Below, one piece after another: positions 63,083 through 64,000 of a stretch of DNA of 64,000 nucleotides. This stretch comes from JAXHUM01 sp034189325 (GTDB taxonomy: Bacteria; Desulfobacterota; DSM-4660; Desulfatiglandales; Desulfatiglandaceae). The position numbers were made by a program, and so were the translations under genes. The notes beneath the pieces were generated by a model, which was not told the DNA's origin, made no database searches, and worked only from the letters and a program-made list of their open reading frames with translations. The first letter of the stretch is position 1. Each line of letters opens with the position of its first letter. The stretch covers positions 1 through 64,000 of the forward strand of contig JAXHUM010000007.1 in NCBI GenBank assembly GCA_034189325.1, in the 5' to 3' direction.

Positions 63083-64000
63083 TCTGAGGCCGCAAGGGGA
63101 CCAACCAGGGGCGATTCAGGCCCTTTCCAAAGGAATCCTTGAAGGGCTCGAACACCAGGTCCTCTTGGGCGTCACCGGTTCCGGCAAGACCTTTACAATG
63201 GCGAATATCATTGAAGAGGTCCAGAAGCCCACTCTGATTATTGCACCCAACAAGACATTGGCCGCCCAGCTTTACGGGGAACTCAAGGATCTCTTCCCCC
63301 ATAATGCCGTAGAGTACTTTGTCAGCTATTATGATTACTACCAGCCCGAGGCCTATATCCCCCAATCAGACACCTATATCCAGAAGGATGCCTCCATAAA
63401 CGATCACATCGATAAGATGAGGCATTCCGCCACAAGGTCCCTTCTGGACCGGGATGACGTCATTATCGTGGCAAGTGTGTCGTGCATATACGGGCTCGGC
63501 TCTCCCGAGGCCTATCATGACATGCTCCTCTATGTGGAAAAGGGCGATACCCTGGCACGAGAAGATGCGGTAAGGAAGCTGGTGGAAATCCACTACGAGC
63601 GGGGTAATGTCGATTTCTATCGAGGACGGTTTCGAGTAAGGGGGGACGTCCTTGATATCTATCCTGTCCATGAGGATGAGAGGGCGATCCGTATCAGTTT
63701 TTTCGGGGATACAGTGGAGGAGATCTACGTCATTGATCCCTTAACGGGCAAGGTCGTCAATTCCCTCAATAGAATCACCATTTATCCCGCCACCCATTAT
63801 GTAACCACGGTGGAGATCAGGGAAAGGGCCATACAAGGGATTAAGGAGGAACTGCAAGGACAGGTCGCCTTCTTTCGTGCACATGACAAACTTGTTGAGG
63901 CCCAGCGGATTGAGGAACGTTCCCTGTTCGACCTGGAAATGATGGTGGAAATCGGTTACTGCAACGGGATCGAGAACTACTCCCGGCACCTGACCGGTAG
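63063..64000 (+). CDS. uvrB: UvrABC excinuclease subunit B (5' part, cut by window edge)
   Basis: The first 312 codons are present and the frame is open at the right edge. Translation starts MFQIQTDLRPQGDQPGAI. Walker A is in GVTGSGKTFTMAN, and the damage-binding beta-hairpin YYDYYQPEAYIP follows. GGAG lies five bases before the ATG. Nucleotide excision repair; often SOS-induced, but no LexA-like box is seen because the start lies inside cysS. Confidence 0.96.
   Translation, partial: MFQIQTDLRPQGDQPGAIQALSKGILEGLEHQVLLGVTGSGKTFTMANIIEEVQKPTLIIAPNKTLAAQLYGELKDLFPHNAVEYFVSYYDYYQPEAYIPQSDTYIQKDASINDHIDKMRHSATRSLLDRDDVIIVASVSCIYGLGSPEAYHDMLLYVEKGDTLAREDAVRKLVEIHYERGNVDFYRGRFRVRGDVLDIYPVHEDERAIRISFFGDTVEEIYVIDPLTGKVVNSLNRITIYPATHYVTTVEIRERAIQGIKEELQGQVAFFRAHDKLVEAQRIEERSLFDLEMMVEIGYCNGIENYSRHLTG

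Overview
The window reads as chromosomal DNA of an anaerobic, diderm bacterium. It most resembles the former Deltaproteobacteria (Desulfobacterota). Supporting features are a complete lipid A (lpx) block that uses lpxI, BamA and Skp, a tungsten-type aldehyde:ferredoxin oxidoreductase with its own ubiquitin-like and E1-like proteins, a four-subunit 2-oxoacid:ferredoxin oxidoreductase, and a large signal recognition particle RNA with an Alu-type domain. The phylum is inferred from gene content. No rRNA or tRNA gene was found to confirm it. Genes are dense, and many adjacent ones overlap by 4-20 bases. No phage, insertion sequence or CRISPR array was seen.

Layout. 1-4324 (minus) is an SOS mutagenesis cassette: lexA, then an imuB-like Y-family polymerase that has lost its catalytic acidic residues, then a dnaE2-like polymerase running off the left edge. 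A long palindrome separates the last two. 4396-6527 (minus) holds trmJ, a small acidic protein and an MFS transporter. 6680-8816 (plus) is ilvE and mtnA. 8800-11701 (minus) is tilS plus a ThiF/MoeB-like protein and two MoaD-like proteins, divergent from the aldehyde oxidoreductase at 12164-13894. 14277-19203 carries a histone H1-like protein, a Mut7-C RNase-like protein, murA and comEC. 19159-22023 (minus) carries pgeF, the SRP RNA, HU, a degenerate methyltransferase and a bactofilin. 22507-26698 carries an FmdB-type zinc ribbon and a metallo-hydrolase, then (minus) a glutaredoxin, a plant-type glutamate-cysteine ligase homologue and a glutamine-dependent asparagine synthetase.

27065-40486 (plus) is one long envelope block: lysS, lolC/E, lolD, bamA, skp, lpxD, fabZ, lpxA, lpxI, a Gfo/Idh oxidoreductase, lpxB and a sigma-54 response regulator. 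It covers lipoprotein release, outer-membrane protein assembly and lipid A synthesis. 40476-43475 (minus) is hisI, hisG, an aminotransferase and engB. 43791-47670 (plus) holds an orphan ParA, a small unknown protein and a hybrid histidine kinase. 47749-50661 (minus) is a tight thymidylate synthase (archaeal type), rlmN, dinB operon, in which dinB is the catalytically intact counterpart of the imuB-like gene. 51117-53032 (plus) has a Nudix hydrolase and an amidohydrolase. 53394-58192 (minus) is an RND efflux pair whose pump carries an unusual extra C-terminal region. 58397-61167 (minus) is korDABC. 61616-64000 (plus) is cysS and the start of uvrB.

The features most worth following up are the SOS cassette without an obvious imuA, the paired MoaD-like proteins beside the aldehyde oxidoreductase, the ligase-synthetase pair near glutaredoxin, the RND pump with the added C-terminal domain, and the orphan ParA cluster with a perfect palindromic operator candidate. 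None can be declared a new system from sequence reading alone.
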